Made by a program: the position numbers and the translations under genes. This document shows positions 46,325-56,215 of a DNA stretch of 64,000 bases, one piece after another; within the stretch, counting starts at the first letter, position 1; each line of letters opens with the position of its first letter. The stretch is from Quercus robur (taxonomy: Eukaryota; Streptophyta; Magnoliopsida; Fagales; Fagaceae), in contig NC_065536.1 of NCBI RefSeq assembly GCF_932294415.1, positions 44,786,354-44,850,353 of the forward strand, in the 5' to 3' direction. The notes beneath the pieces are model-generated. The model searched no databases, was not told the origin of the DNA, and saw nothing but the letters and a program-made list of their open reading frames with translations.

Positions 46325-46670
46325 GGTTAGTAAAATAGTTCCACCAGAACTCGAGTCTATAAGACTCGAGTTCTGTTCAAAATTTATTCAGACAAAACTC
46401 GGTTTGGACAAGTAAATCTCCAGTCTTATAGACTCGGTTTGTGCCAGGCAAAACTCAAGTCTATAAGACTCGAGATCTGTTGAAACTTTCCTACTCCTGT
46501 ACTCTAATCTCGAGTCTTATAAACTCGGTTTGTGCCAAGCAAAACTCAAGTCTTAAAGACTCGAGATCTGCGTGGCAATTTTTGCCACCTCAGCAGTTCA
46601 GAACAAATGGAAAGCGATTCTATAAAACTCAGTTTTTAAGTTGAATCTCGAGTTTCAAAAACTCAAGATG
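46325..46670. repeat. Right terminal repeat of the MULE
   Basis: At least five palindromic copies of ACTCGAGTCTATAAGACTCG-type sequence are present, separated by TTTGTGCCAGGCAAAACTCAAG (shown here as two halves TTTGTGCCAGG and CAAAACTCAAG). This end has more copies than the left end, so the two ends have evolved unequally. Confidence 0.65.
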
Positions 46671-46695
46671 TTAGTTTTCTTAATTGTTTGAAAAC

Positions 46696-47271
46696 GTTCC
46701 TAACTTACTATTTTGAATGGCTAAAGACATCTGTTATGCACAATACCTCTATGCATCATTATCATAGTAGCACACAGGGGTTTGAGCTAACGCATACAGA
46801 GCACACACACAGAGGCATGTTAAACCTAAAACCCCCAAAAATCCCAGACCAAAACATGAACACAGATTCACATGCACCCACAAACAATAACACAAATACA
46901 CACATCAGACTTCAAACCCATTTTGGAACAAAACCCAAAACAAAAATCCTCTTTTTCTTAAACCCCCAAACCCAAATACCAAATCTTTAGAAACAGAGCA
47001 ATCAATCCCTAAATCAATCAATCCCTAAACCCACAAACAAACAACAGTAGGGAGAGGGATTCTCACCAATAGCTAAAAGAAAAAATAAATAAAATAAAAG
47101 TGAGATAGTTAGCTAGAGAGAGAGAGAGAGAGAGGGGGCGGTGAACTCAAGAATCACCATTGTCGAGAAGGGTGGTGGAGAGTAGTGGACGGCGAGCTCA
47201 AGGTGAGCCATAGCCATAGGAGGAGAGAGCTAGAGGTTTACATATTTCAGATTCACAGTTGATAAGTTTAA
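46696..47271. other. Intergenic DNA, no gene
   Basis: An A/C-rich stretch (46790-47040) with ACACACAGA text is followed by an (AG)n run at ~47113-47135. No domain was seen in the open frame at 46688-46990. Confidence 0.45.
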
Positions 47272-47468
47272 GGGTCTGTTTGGATTGAGCTTATTGTTGC
47301 TGAAACTGAAAACTGAAAACTGAAAGTACTGTAGCAAAATAATTTTTAAATGTGTGAATAGTATCGTGGGATTCATTTTTAATATTTTTAATGCGTAAAC
47401 AGTACATGAACAGTATATAAAACAGTATGTGAACAGTGTATCTATGTGAGGTTACTGTTCACGTGCAG

Positions 47469-47513
<45 letters not shown>

Positions 47514-47556
47514 ATGGAATTGAAAACGCAAGAATAAGCACTCCCCAAACGCTCAC
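47272..47556. mobile_element. MITE, copy 2 of the family at 17043
   Basis: It begins GGGTCTGTTTGGATTGAGC and shares the next ~90 bases with 17043-17140 almost exactly. It has a long A run (~47468-47511) inside, and its right end (reverse complement GAGCGTTTGGGGAGTGC) pairs loosely with the left. It is noncoding. Confidence 0.7.
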
Positions 47557-49081
47557 TAAGAGAGCATTAACTGCTTGTTTGTTTTGATAGACTAAAAATT
47601 AATAAAGATAGTTTTTCAGTGTCCGGGAACATCTAAAAGAAATGAGTTAAAAAATATATATATATATTTTTTTTTTTTGGTCAATAAAAAAAGTGTAGTT
47701 TATTTTAAGAAATATAGCCTATTTTTGGAAAATAATTCTATTACACAATAAGTTAAATAATAGATGTTAAGAAATTATTTTTCAATTCATTTAAAATTGT
47801 TACCAAATATAGAAAAATGAGATAATTTTATAAATTTTTTTTTAATTTTAAAAAATAGTTCATTTTCTAGAAAACATTACCACGAAATAAACAAAGCAAG
47901 AAGAAGAAATAGATTAATGGTAACTGACAACGTGTCAGAACCTCATTGGTCCTTATATATTTCGTTGGATCTGATTGGCTAAGAGTCAGTGGATTGTGAT
48001 GAGATAAATGGGATTGGGTTAGACCAGGTCCAACCCAGATGACTAGATCAATTTATTTCCTATCAAGCCCAATCCCTTTAAGCTCAAACCTCAGCCTTTT
48101 AGCAAGCCCAATCTGAAACAAGGCCATTCCCCTAAAAACCAGCCTACGACATCTAAAATCGTAAGCCCAGTCTGCAACTTTATCTCTTGCCCAGTTGCCC
48201 ACATCAAAGTTTAAACCCAACAAGTTGACACCCTTAAGCCGAAACTTTAGAAAAAGTTAAATCCTAAAGTATCTCATGTTTTGCCCCGCAAAATATAAAT
48301 CCCCACTCAAACTGTTGGCACATTCACATTTTAAAAGCGAAAAATTATATAACGTTTTGAAGCGAAAAGCTATAATGTTACCGTTTTATGGCAAACATCA
48401 TATATATTTGCATTTTAACAATGAAAGTTTATAGCGTTATATCGTATTATGTTAGTCATCATTTAACTAAACACAAAAGGATTTGTTGAAAAAACGTTAC
48501 ACTAATTAAAAACAAAAGAAGAAAGAGATCGACAAAGAGAAAGAGAGCGATTTGTGGGCATTACATTAGAAGTGGTTTCTGTTTAGCGTATTTATTTTGA
48601 TTTGGATTTGTTTTAAATTGGTTTTGGGTAATTTTTTGCCAGGAGTATTTTTGAATTCTTGTTTTTTGGAAATCGGAATTTTGATCTGTGAGTATTTTGC
48701 GATTTTTTTTATTTGAGGAAATGATTATTTTGAGATGTGTTTGCCTTTTGTTGGATCCTCCAGACTATGGGGAATTATAAGGTTATGGACACCGGTTATT
48801 TTTAATTGGCATAGACTATTGCAAATGACGCTTTTAACCTTGTCGATTCTTTTCTCTAATTGTCTGTTTGGAAACAACTTTCTGAAAGCGTGCTAAAACA
48901 TATTTGTACTTTGAAAAAATAAGAAAAAATATGAAAAAAATGAGATTTACAAAAGTTGTACATAAAAACTAAAACTAATACTAAACAAGTCCTAAATGTT
49001 CTTCAAGTTTCTCTCTCTCTTTTTTTTTTTTTTTCATTTTTTTAATTATGAATTGCTTTGGGTAGTTTCTCTGCTTATGTG

Positions 49082-49112
<31 letters not shown>

Positions 49113-50403
49113 TTAAGATTGAATTTCATCCTATGGTATGTGTCATTTATGTGTTATTAGACAATAACTTTCTATTTATGCGTTATTAATTTTTGCTATC
49201 TATGAAGAGAGCAGAGAGTAGAAAGGCGATGAGAGAATCAAAAGCATTACCAACAAAGGATTCAATTTCGACATGATTGGTAGACCCAATGTTGCTGGCT
49301 AATTCTTCTTTGCGAGATACTCTTTCACTATCTACAACAATACATCGCTAACATAAGTTTTAAACTTGCAATTCATCTTCGCCTTTTTTATATTACACAC
49401 TTTGTACTTATTTCTATTTGTTTTTAGGATTTTCAATAATTCCGTTAATTGTTTCTTCAAACTTACACTTATTTTAAAATATATTTTATGCCTTTTTTTT
49501 AGTGCATATTGCCATGACCAACATTGAGATTTATTGAGTTTTTCTGATGCCTTTTAGGGCACTCGTATCAATACTTGTATAATAGAAATGACAAAGTTTA
49601 GCTAAAAAATTGAAAGCCTAAAGCTACAACTTCCTTTAAAAACATTAACATTACTATATTTTGAAAATTTAACAGTTGGATTGTATTTTCTTTACCGTGG
49701 TTTTAAAAATGGGACTGGACAGTCCGACTAGTTCAATCGAGAACTCGGCATCAGTTCGATTCAGTAAAAACCCCCTAAAACCGATAAAAAAAAGTGGCCA
49801 AAATCAAGTTGAACTGAGAGCCGGAGGCAAAAACAATTTTTGCCTTGGTCTGGTTTTAAAAATCATGTTCTTTACGTTTTTAATACACATGTTAAATTTT
49901 GTGTCAATTGGATATTATTGATGACATAGTTATTAATATTTAATTTTCTAAAAACTTTACAAGTATGAAGGATATAAAAAGAAAATGTAGTCCAACGGTG
50001 AATTTGTCAAAATTTAGTTCAAATAAAAGATATGGAGGAAGGTTGTAATTTAAGACTACAACCAATTTTGTAACTAAACTTTGTCATAACAGAAAAAGTA
50101 CCACATTTTAGCCAACCAAGCCCAAAATTCACTATGTAAAGTTGTGTAAAAATACATTATGGTTACAATAATCGTGTAAAAATATACTAGCATTTTTCAT
50201 TTTGAGTTTATATTTTTATTCTTTCTTTACGTATCCTAAAGATAAAGGAAAAATAAATAAATGATAGTCGCTTTATTTGAAAAAAGAGAAACAATTAAAA
50301 TAAAAATAAAAATTGATATTTTAATAAAATGTAGTGTAAAATAGATAATTTAATAAGAGTTTTTTTGAAAAGCGAGTATATAATATATATATATATATAT
50401 ATA
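47557..50403. other. Intergenic DNA, no gene seen
   Basis: AT-rich with several T runs (49020-49034, 49082-49110). 49690-49870 has paired GGTTTTAAAAAT phrases around a CCGGACTG-like core, a form seen in degraded plant repeats. 50381-50403 is an (AT)n run that served as target for the next element. Confidence 0.5.
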
Positions 50404-51178
50404 TGTAAGGACCAGATTCGAGACTCAATCTAGAATGAATGAACTTAGGCCCAAAAATCCCAAAACAATGAATATGTAGAGAGTGGGTTAAAGAACTAGA
50501 CCCTAATGAATTTGACAACGGCTAATATGGATGTAGAAAATGGTTAAGCAAGAACAAAGAACATAGAACTGAATGAATTCAACGTCTGAGGAGGTCAGTT
50601 TTCATATAAATCAATTAAATAGAGTACAAGTGCAATTTAGATTGCTACAGTGCCTTTTCTCTATTTTCCCCTCCCCCTTATCAGTGAAGGACCTCTTACA
50701 TTATATAGGTCCCTCAGGATGATCTCGATCCTACATCTATTGATTATTTGAGTCACTACTTGAGTGTATGTCCCATTAGACACCCCCTCTGGCCTTCTGT
50801 TAGTTGTGGTAGCCAAGGCAACACTGTTCAGAAGTTTTCTCCACATAAATACGGCTAGAAAATTAGTTGCAGGGCATTAAATGCGGTGGCAGTAGCTTTT
50901 CTTTAGATATTTCCTAACTCCCATCTTACCTGTATGTTCATGAGGCACGTCCCTATCACTTTAGCTTCCTCGAAGGTCACCTTAACTTTTTAGGAGACAT
51001 ATTTGAGTTGTACTTAGTCTATCCGAGGAGACATTCCTTCTCGGACTACCCTCCCATTCATATTTCGCTTATTAGATTCTAAGCTTAACTCTGCCATCTC
51101 CATTTATTTGTCTTCAGATCACCATGCTCTCGGCCAGAGCTTAAGGCCCAATATGTGGACTAGGCCCTTGACCCTTCA
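50404..51178 (-). repeat. 3' LTR of the pol-less element
   Basis: This is the left member of the LTR pair. The minus strand carries ACCTATATAA (TATA box) at ~50701-50710. Purine-rich element-sense sequence adjoins it at ~51179-51235 (GAGGGGAAAACTGGAG), a candidate polypurine tract. Confidence 0.85.
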
Positions 51179-51274
51179 ATAGCCCTTCAAAACTCCAGTT
51201 TTCCCCTCTCATTCGAGGAGAAAAGTGAGGTTTTGATTATTTAAGATTTGACACGTAGTAAAAAATGAATAAAT

Positions 51275-52250
51275 GTCACAGAGTGTTAACTTCCTCAAAA
51301 TATGTGGTCCGAGGAGCCAGGCATGTCTAAGGTTTTGTTTAAAGACTTATAAAAATGTCATAGAGTGTTAATTTCCCCAAAACATCTAGTTTAAGGATCT
51401 AGGGATGACTAAGATTCTGTTTAAACACTTATAAAGATGTCATAGAGTGTTAATTTCTCCAAAACATCTGGTCCGAGGACCTAAGCATGACTAAGGTTCT
51501 GTTTAAATACTTATAAAGATGTCATAGAGTATTAATTTCTCTAAAGCATCTGGTCTGAGAACCCAAGCATGACTAAGGTTCTGTTTAATCACTTATAAAG
51601 ATATTATAGAGTGTTAATTTCTCTAAAGCATTTGGTCCGAGGACCTAGGCATGACTAAGGTTCTGTTTAAACACTTATAAAGATGTCATAGATTGTTAAT
51701 TTCCCCCAAAACATATGGTCCGAGAACCCAGGTATTACTAAGGTTCTGTTTAATCACTTATAAAGATGTCATAGAATGTTAATTTCCCCATAACATCTGG
51801 TCTGAGAACCTAGGCATGACTAAAGTTCTGTTTAAGCACTTATAAAGATATCATAGAGTGTTAATTTCCCCAAAGTATTTGATCTGAGAACCTAGGTATG
51901 ACTAAGATTCTATTTAAACACTTGTAAAGATGTCATAAAGTGTTAATTTTCCAAAGCATCTGGTCCAAGGACCCAGGCATGACTAAGGTTCTGTTTAAAG
52001 ATGTCATAAAGTGTTAATTTTCACCAAAACATTTGGTCCAAGAACCCAGGCATGACTAAGGTTCTGTTTAATCACTTATAAAGATATCATAAAGTGTTAA
52101 TTTCTCCAAAGCATCTGGTCCGAGGACCGAAGCATGACTAAGGTTCTGTTTAATCACTTATAAAGATGTCATAGAATATTAATTTCCCCAAAGTATCTGG
52201 TCCAAGGACCCAGGCATGACTAAGGTTCTATTTAATCACTTATAAAGATG
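51275..52250. repeat. 82-bp tandem array, about 12 copies
   Basis: The unit begins GTCATAGAGTGTTAATTTCC and contains AACATCTGGTCCGAGGACC and CATGACTAAGGTTCTGTTTA. Copies are ~82 bp with point differences, and one (near 52000) lacks the CACTTATAA piece. The units are contiguous with no unique spacers, so this is not CRISPR-like. It fills the place where pol would be, on the 3' side of the element. Confidence 0.9.
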
Positions 52251-52269
52251 AATAATGGGAAGTACAATA

Positions 52270-52980
52270 CCTTTATACAACAAAAGAACATATTGACAAA
52301 GGAAACTTTCATTAATAATAATACATTTTCTAAATCTTCACATTTTGCCTTATCGGTTCGTCCGCCGATAGGCAATACCGGAGTTTTTGTTTGTTATAAG
52401 TCCCTTTCAACAGAGGCCGACGACTCAATCTCAGGCTGATGCAATATGGCAGCCACCATGCATTGCTTAGCCGTGGAATGACTTCCAAGGATCTCTTTAA
52501 CCTGGCCTTTAGACAGGTATTTCACCTTTTGGTGTAGAGTAGAAGAGACAGCTCCCAGGGTATGAAGCTAAGATCTGGCCACAATAGCCGTGTAGGGCGA
52601 ATAAGCGTCCACCACCTCTGAACCAGTTTGCACGAGTAATCTAATCTAACCCCTTGGAATGACAATCTTCCCATCAAAACTTACCAGAGGAGAATTGTAG
52701 GTGGTTAAGTCTTCAACTTTTAAGTTCAGCCCCTTGAAGGAATCTATGGAATCTACCCTTAGGCTATCGAACCACCTCATTGCCACGGGTCCTAGACTGG
52801 ATGAGAACACCTTACACATCAAAGCTTCATCCTTGGATGGACAACTATTCTCTGATTAAAGTGGCTCACATGTTCCATGGGATCCGTTCAACCATTGTAG
52901 ATGGTGAACGTTGGCTGATGAAGACCTAATCCTACCATGCTTCACCATTGCAATCACTATTACACAAGTTCTTCTCACAG
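52270..52980 (-). pseudogene. Gag-protease remnant of the pol-less element
   Basis: On the minus strand: a gag segment (DEALMCKVFSSSLGPVAMRW, FDSLR) is joined directly to pol N-terminal sequence (NLKVEDLTTYNSPLVSFDGK, VDAYSPYTAIVAR, then LHTLGAVSSTLHQKVKY). Most of gag after the first ~70 residues and the protease core are deleted between the two. At least three in-frame stops occur (after IPRG, after VARS, at the end). The two fused parts are typical of plant Gypsy polyproteins, so the element is an internal-deletion derivative. Confidence 0.7.
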
Positions 52981-52991
52981 ACATCGCCAAT

Positions 52992-53765
52992 TGTAAGGAC
53001 CAGATTCGAGACTCAATCCATGATAAATGGACTTAGGCCCAAAAAGCCCAAAACAATGAATTTGTAGAAAGTAGGTTAAAGAACTAGGCCCTAATGAATT
53101 TGATAATGGCTAGTATAGATTTAGAAGATGATTAAGTAAGAACAAAGAACATAGAGCTGAATGAATTCACCATCCAAGGAGGTAAGTTTTCATTTAAATC
53201 AATTAAACAGCTTACAAGTGCAGTTTAGATTGCTACAGTGCCTTTTCTCTATTTTCCCCTCCCCTTTATCAATGGAGGACTTCTTACATTATATAGGTCC
53301 TTTAGGATGATCTCGATCTTACATCTATTAATTATTTGAGACACTACTTGAGTACTTGTCCCATCAGACACCCTATCTGCCTTCTGTTAGTTATGGTAGC
53401 CAAGGCAACACTGTTCAGAGATCTTCTCCACATAAATGCAACCAGAAAGTTAGCTGCAGGGCATTAAATGCGATGACAACAGCTTTCCCTTAGATATTTC
53501 CTAGCTCCCATCTTACTTGTAGGTTCATGAGACATGTTCCTATCACTAGAGTTTCCTCAAAGGTCACCTTAACTTTTTAGGAGACATATTTGAGTTGTGC
53601 TTAGTCTATCGGAGGAGACATTACTTCTTGGACTATCCTCCCATTCATATTTCACTTATTAGATTCTAAGCTCAACTTTGCCACCTCCATTTATTTGTCT
53701 TCGAATCACCATGCTTTCGGCCAGAGCCCAAGGCCCAATATATGGGCTGGGCCCTTGACCCTACA
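52992..53765 (-). repeat. 5' LTR of the pol-less element
   Basis: This is the right LTR, paired with 50404-51178. On the minus strand a TATA box (ACCTATATAA) lies at ~53289-53298. The primer binding site adjoins it at 52971-52991. Confidence 0.85.
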
Positions 53766-53770
53766 ATATA

Positions 53771-54973
53771 TATATATATATATATATATGTTTTTATACT
53801 AAAATAGATAGAAATTTTTGTGTGAGTTAATATAAATGCTCATTAAATATCTACTCTTAATATTAGTGCTAGGCCACCAACGGTCTAAACATGTGCACAC
53901 CCTCATAAATTCGTTAATATATGCCTATACCACTTTGCCCAGGTTTAAAATTCACAAAAATGTAAATGACAAAATAGGGGTACTGTAAACTTGTTGGTGA
54001 TGGATAATGTCTATATCCCCGTACATTTATTTTAAAGCCCATTTGCACAGGTGGGATCACAATTTTCAAAAAATGAAAATAGAAAACAAACAATGTTGAT
54101 TAAATCATTTTCATCCATATTGTCAATATCATATCTTATATAAAAAGTTTCGCATAGTGATAGTGTATTGGAGGTACTTATGAATTGTAAAATATTTAGG
54201 TGTATATTGTATGAATTGTATCATATCATTAAATTGTATTTATTGTACGATATATAAACATGTAGGTTTAAAATAAGTTTTTTTGTTAAAATTTGTGGTT
54301 TTATTTGATATAAACAAGCTATTAGATTTTTTTAACACAAAATTATTGAAATACTTAATTGTAATTGTGTCCAATAAAATAACATGTCTATGAGTTTTCT
54401 CCCCCTCTTTTCTTTCTTATACAAAATTTGGACTACACACTTAACACTTCACTTTCATACATGCAATTGCAAATTTGTTTTTTGTGCTATGAAAATGTAT
54501 TAAATGAAAATATAACTGTATTAAATGAAAATATAACTATCTTTTATTTTTGTTATTATTGTTATAAGTCTAAGAAGATAAAATGCAAGGAATAAATATA
54601 AAGGAAAAATAATTAGAAAAAGAGATAGTAAATGATGATGATGAAGAAAATGTTATTGAAAAAATAATTTTGCAATATAATTAATAAGAATTGGATAGAG
54701 TTGGTTAAATAAGATGATGAAAATAAATTATTATTTTAGTTCATATATCATGCATATCACTCCCAAGTTTATTCAATTTGAATGTGTATATTATAAATAT
54801 ATGTTAAACAAGCACCTTAAGACTGAATGCCCAACTAACTTGACCATCCCTCTGAATTTATAATGAATATACATTTTATATATTTAGTATATAATATTTT
54901 TTTATATAATATTATTAGATGTCCAATAAATACATGACAAAATAAAAAATATAAATATAAATAAATAAATAAA

Positions 54974-55000
<27 letters not shown>
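53771..55000. other. AT-rich intergenic DNA with (TA)n runs
   Basis: No gene seen. (TA)n lies at ~53766-53788 and 54973-54996. Confidence 0.5.
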
Positions 55001-55004
<4 letters not shown>

Positions 55005-55085
55005 TTTCAAGGGTGACGAGAATTTTTTTTCATCCCTTTCCTTCTACTCCCCCTCTCGGGCCTCTCCACTTCGAGAGGTTAACTA

Positions 55086-55290
55086 TTGCACCAATACCTT
55101 GGAAATTGGAAGCACCCAGATCATCCAATCCAGCTACTTCCCAACATCGAATTCTTCTTAAGAAGGGATACTCACTACTGCTTCCATAACAGAGACGGCG
55201 TCTCCTTCTTCAAAATGCCCATCCGATTGCAAAAGAAGTTCTCGTCCAATATGGCCTACTTTCTTTGTGGTGGGTCTTCATCAGGTGAGG
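55086..55290 (+). other. Possible exon fragment, unidentified
   Basis: A less AT-rich stretch encodes IEFFLRRDTHYCFHNRDGVS and MPIRLQKKFSSNMAYF, then a plausible splice donor (TCATCAG|GTGAGG at ~55285). Composition and the donor suggest an old exon or a captured gene piece. I do not recognise the protein and see no partner exon. Confidence 0.25.
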
Positions 55291-56215
55291 CTGAATCTCT
55301 CTCCCCCTACACATTTTACTACTTGTTTGTTTCTGAATGTGATGCCTTTACAATAAAAGCTTAATTTAGAATGCCAGTGATAAAAGAGGAGAGAACAATG
55401 TGGTGGAAATTTGGGGCCTTGTTTTTTCCTACTTGTGTCAACCCAATAAACATCATGTGTACTAACTTACCATTAGCACTGTGATTCCCTTTTATTGGAA
55501 TTATGGGGGTGAAATCGTAAATGGGTTTTTTACTATTTATTTAACTGATATGGATGATAATGTTTTGTAATAAAAGTCATTGAGATCGTACATGGTTTTA
55601 AGTTTCATGCAAAGTGTTATTAGTGACATAGAAATGTGATGGAGTTGCAGATCATGTGTGAGTGTGACAGATTCAGAATGTAAAATTGCATTTTTCCATT
55701 TCATACAAAATAGCATCAATTTTTGTAGACTATGTACTGAATTTATCCACAAATACAGTGACCATTATCTATACTATCCCAGCTCTCGACTTACTGCCCG
55801 AAAACTAAACAATATCTTTTTCCCCCATTGTATGTTTGAATTTGGCTATAAACTAAAAACTGGATGGCTTCATTCCCAGAAACTGAGTTTAAGGAGCTGC
55901 AACTTCTGCACAAGGCCAACAATGGCTATTTATGCCCGTTGGTTATGTTATGCTTGTTTCGTTCCTACATACCTCTATGAATGAGATCTTAGAATGGGTA
56001 TCACTTCTGCTTACTTTTTGGCATTGTCTCACCAAGAAAATTAAATACTCAAATCTTCCAAGGTGAAGTCCTTGTGCATATTCAACCTCCTACATTATCA
56101 ATTTCTGCGAAATGCATAGTGTAGTAAGAACTGTTTTCAACTCCCTACGAGCCCAGTTCAACTATTGAAGACTAGATGCTTTTACTTTAGTTTCCCGCTG
56201 TTGGATGAAATGAAT
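55291..56215. other. 3' flank of the U-box gene, no other gene
   Basis: This holds the presumed 3' UTR of the minus-strand U-box gene and beyond. The open frame 55658-55984 has no recognisable content. Confidence 0.5.

Larger units (their letters stand above)
36826..46695 (-). mobile_element. ~9.9 kb MuDR-type MULE
   Basis: The left end (36851) reads CATCTCGAGTTTCTTAAACT and the reverse complement of the right end (46670) reads CATCTTGAGTTTTTGAAACT. The pairing continues for 50+ bases inward and, more weakly, ~25 bases outward (20 of 30 positions). Both ends carry palindromes of the form ACTCGAGTCTTATAGACTCG. A MuDR-family transposase remnant lies inside on the minus strand. No exact 9-bp target duplication was found, so the outermost bases are approximate. 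The left half has no recognised gene apart from a LINE remnant. Confidence 0.72.
50404..53765 (-). mobile_element. Complete but pol-less LTR element (Gypsy derivative)
   Basis: Two LTRs (50404-51178, 775 bp; 52992-53765, 774 bp) start TGTAAGGACC and end CA. They are flanked by ATATA on both sides (50399-50403, 53766-53770), within an (AT)n target. The element is on the minus strand: next to the right LTR the element-sense strand reads ATTGGCGATGTCTGTGAGAA, a primer binding site. The interior holds only a gag-protease remnant and an 82-bp array, with no RT, RNase H or integrase. I count about 9 LTR differences in the first 86 bases, so the insertion is old. Movement would have needed proteins from a relative. 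Confidence 0.88.

Noticed and set aside
36842..46679. A 9-bp target duplication for the MULE
   Set aside because: I tried borders at 36851/46670 and 36826/46695; flanks TAATAATAG/TTAGTTTTC and AGTTGTCCT/GTTCCTAAC do not match, so none is claimed.
51275..52250. CRISPR-like regular repeat array
   Set aside because: Repeats are contiguous 82-bp units without unique spacers, in plant DNA and inside an LTR element; a tandem satellite explains them.
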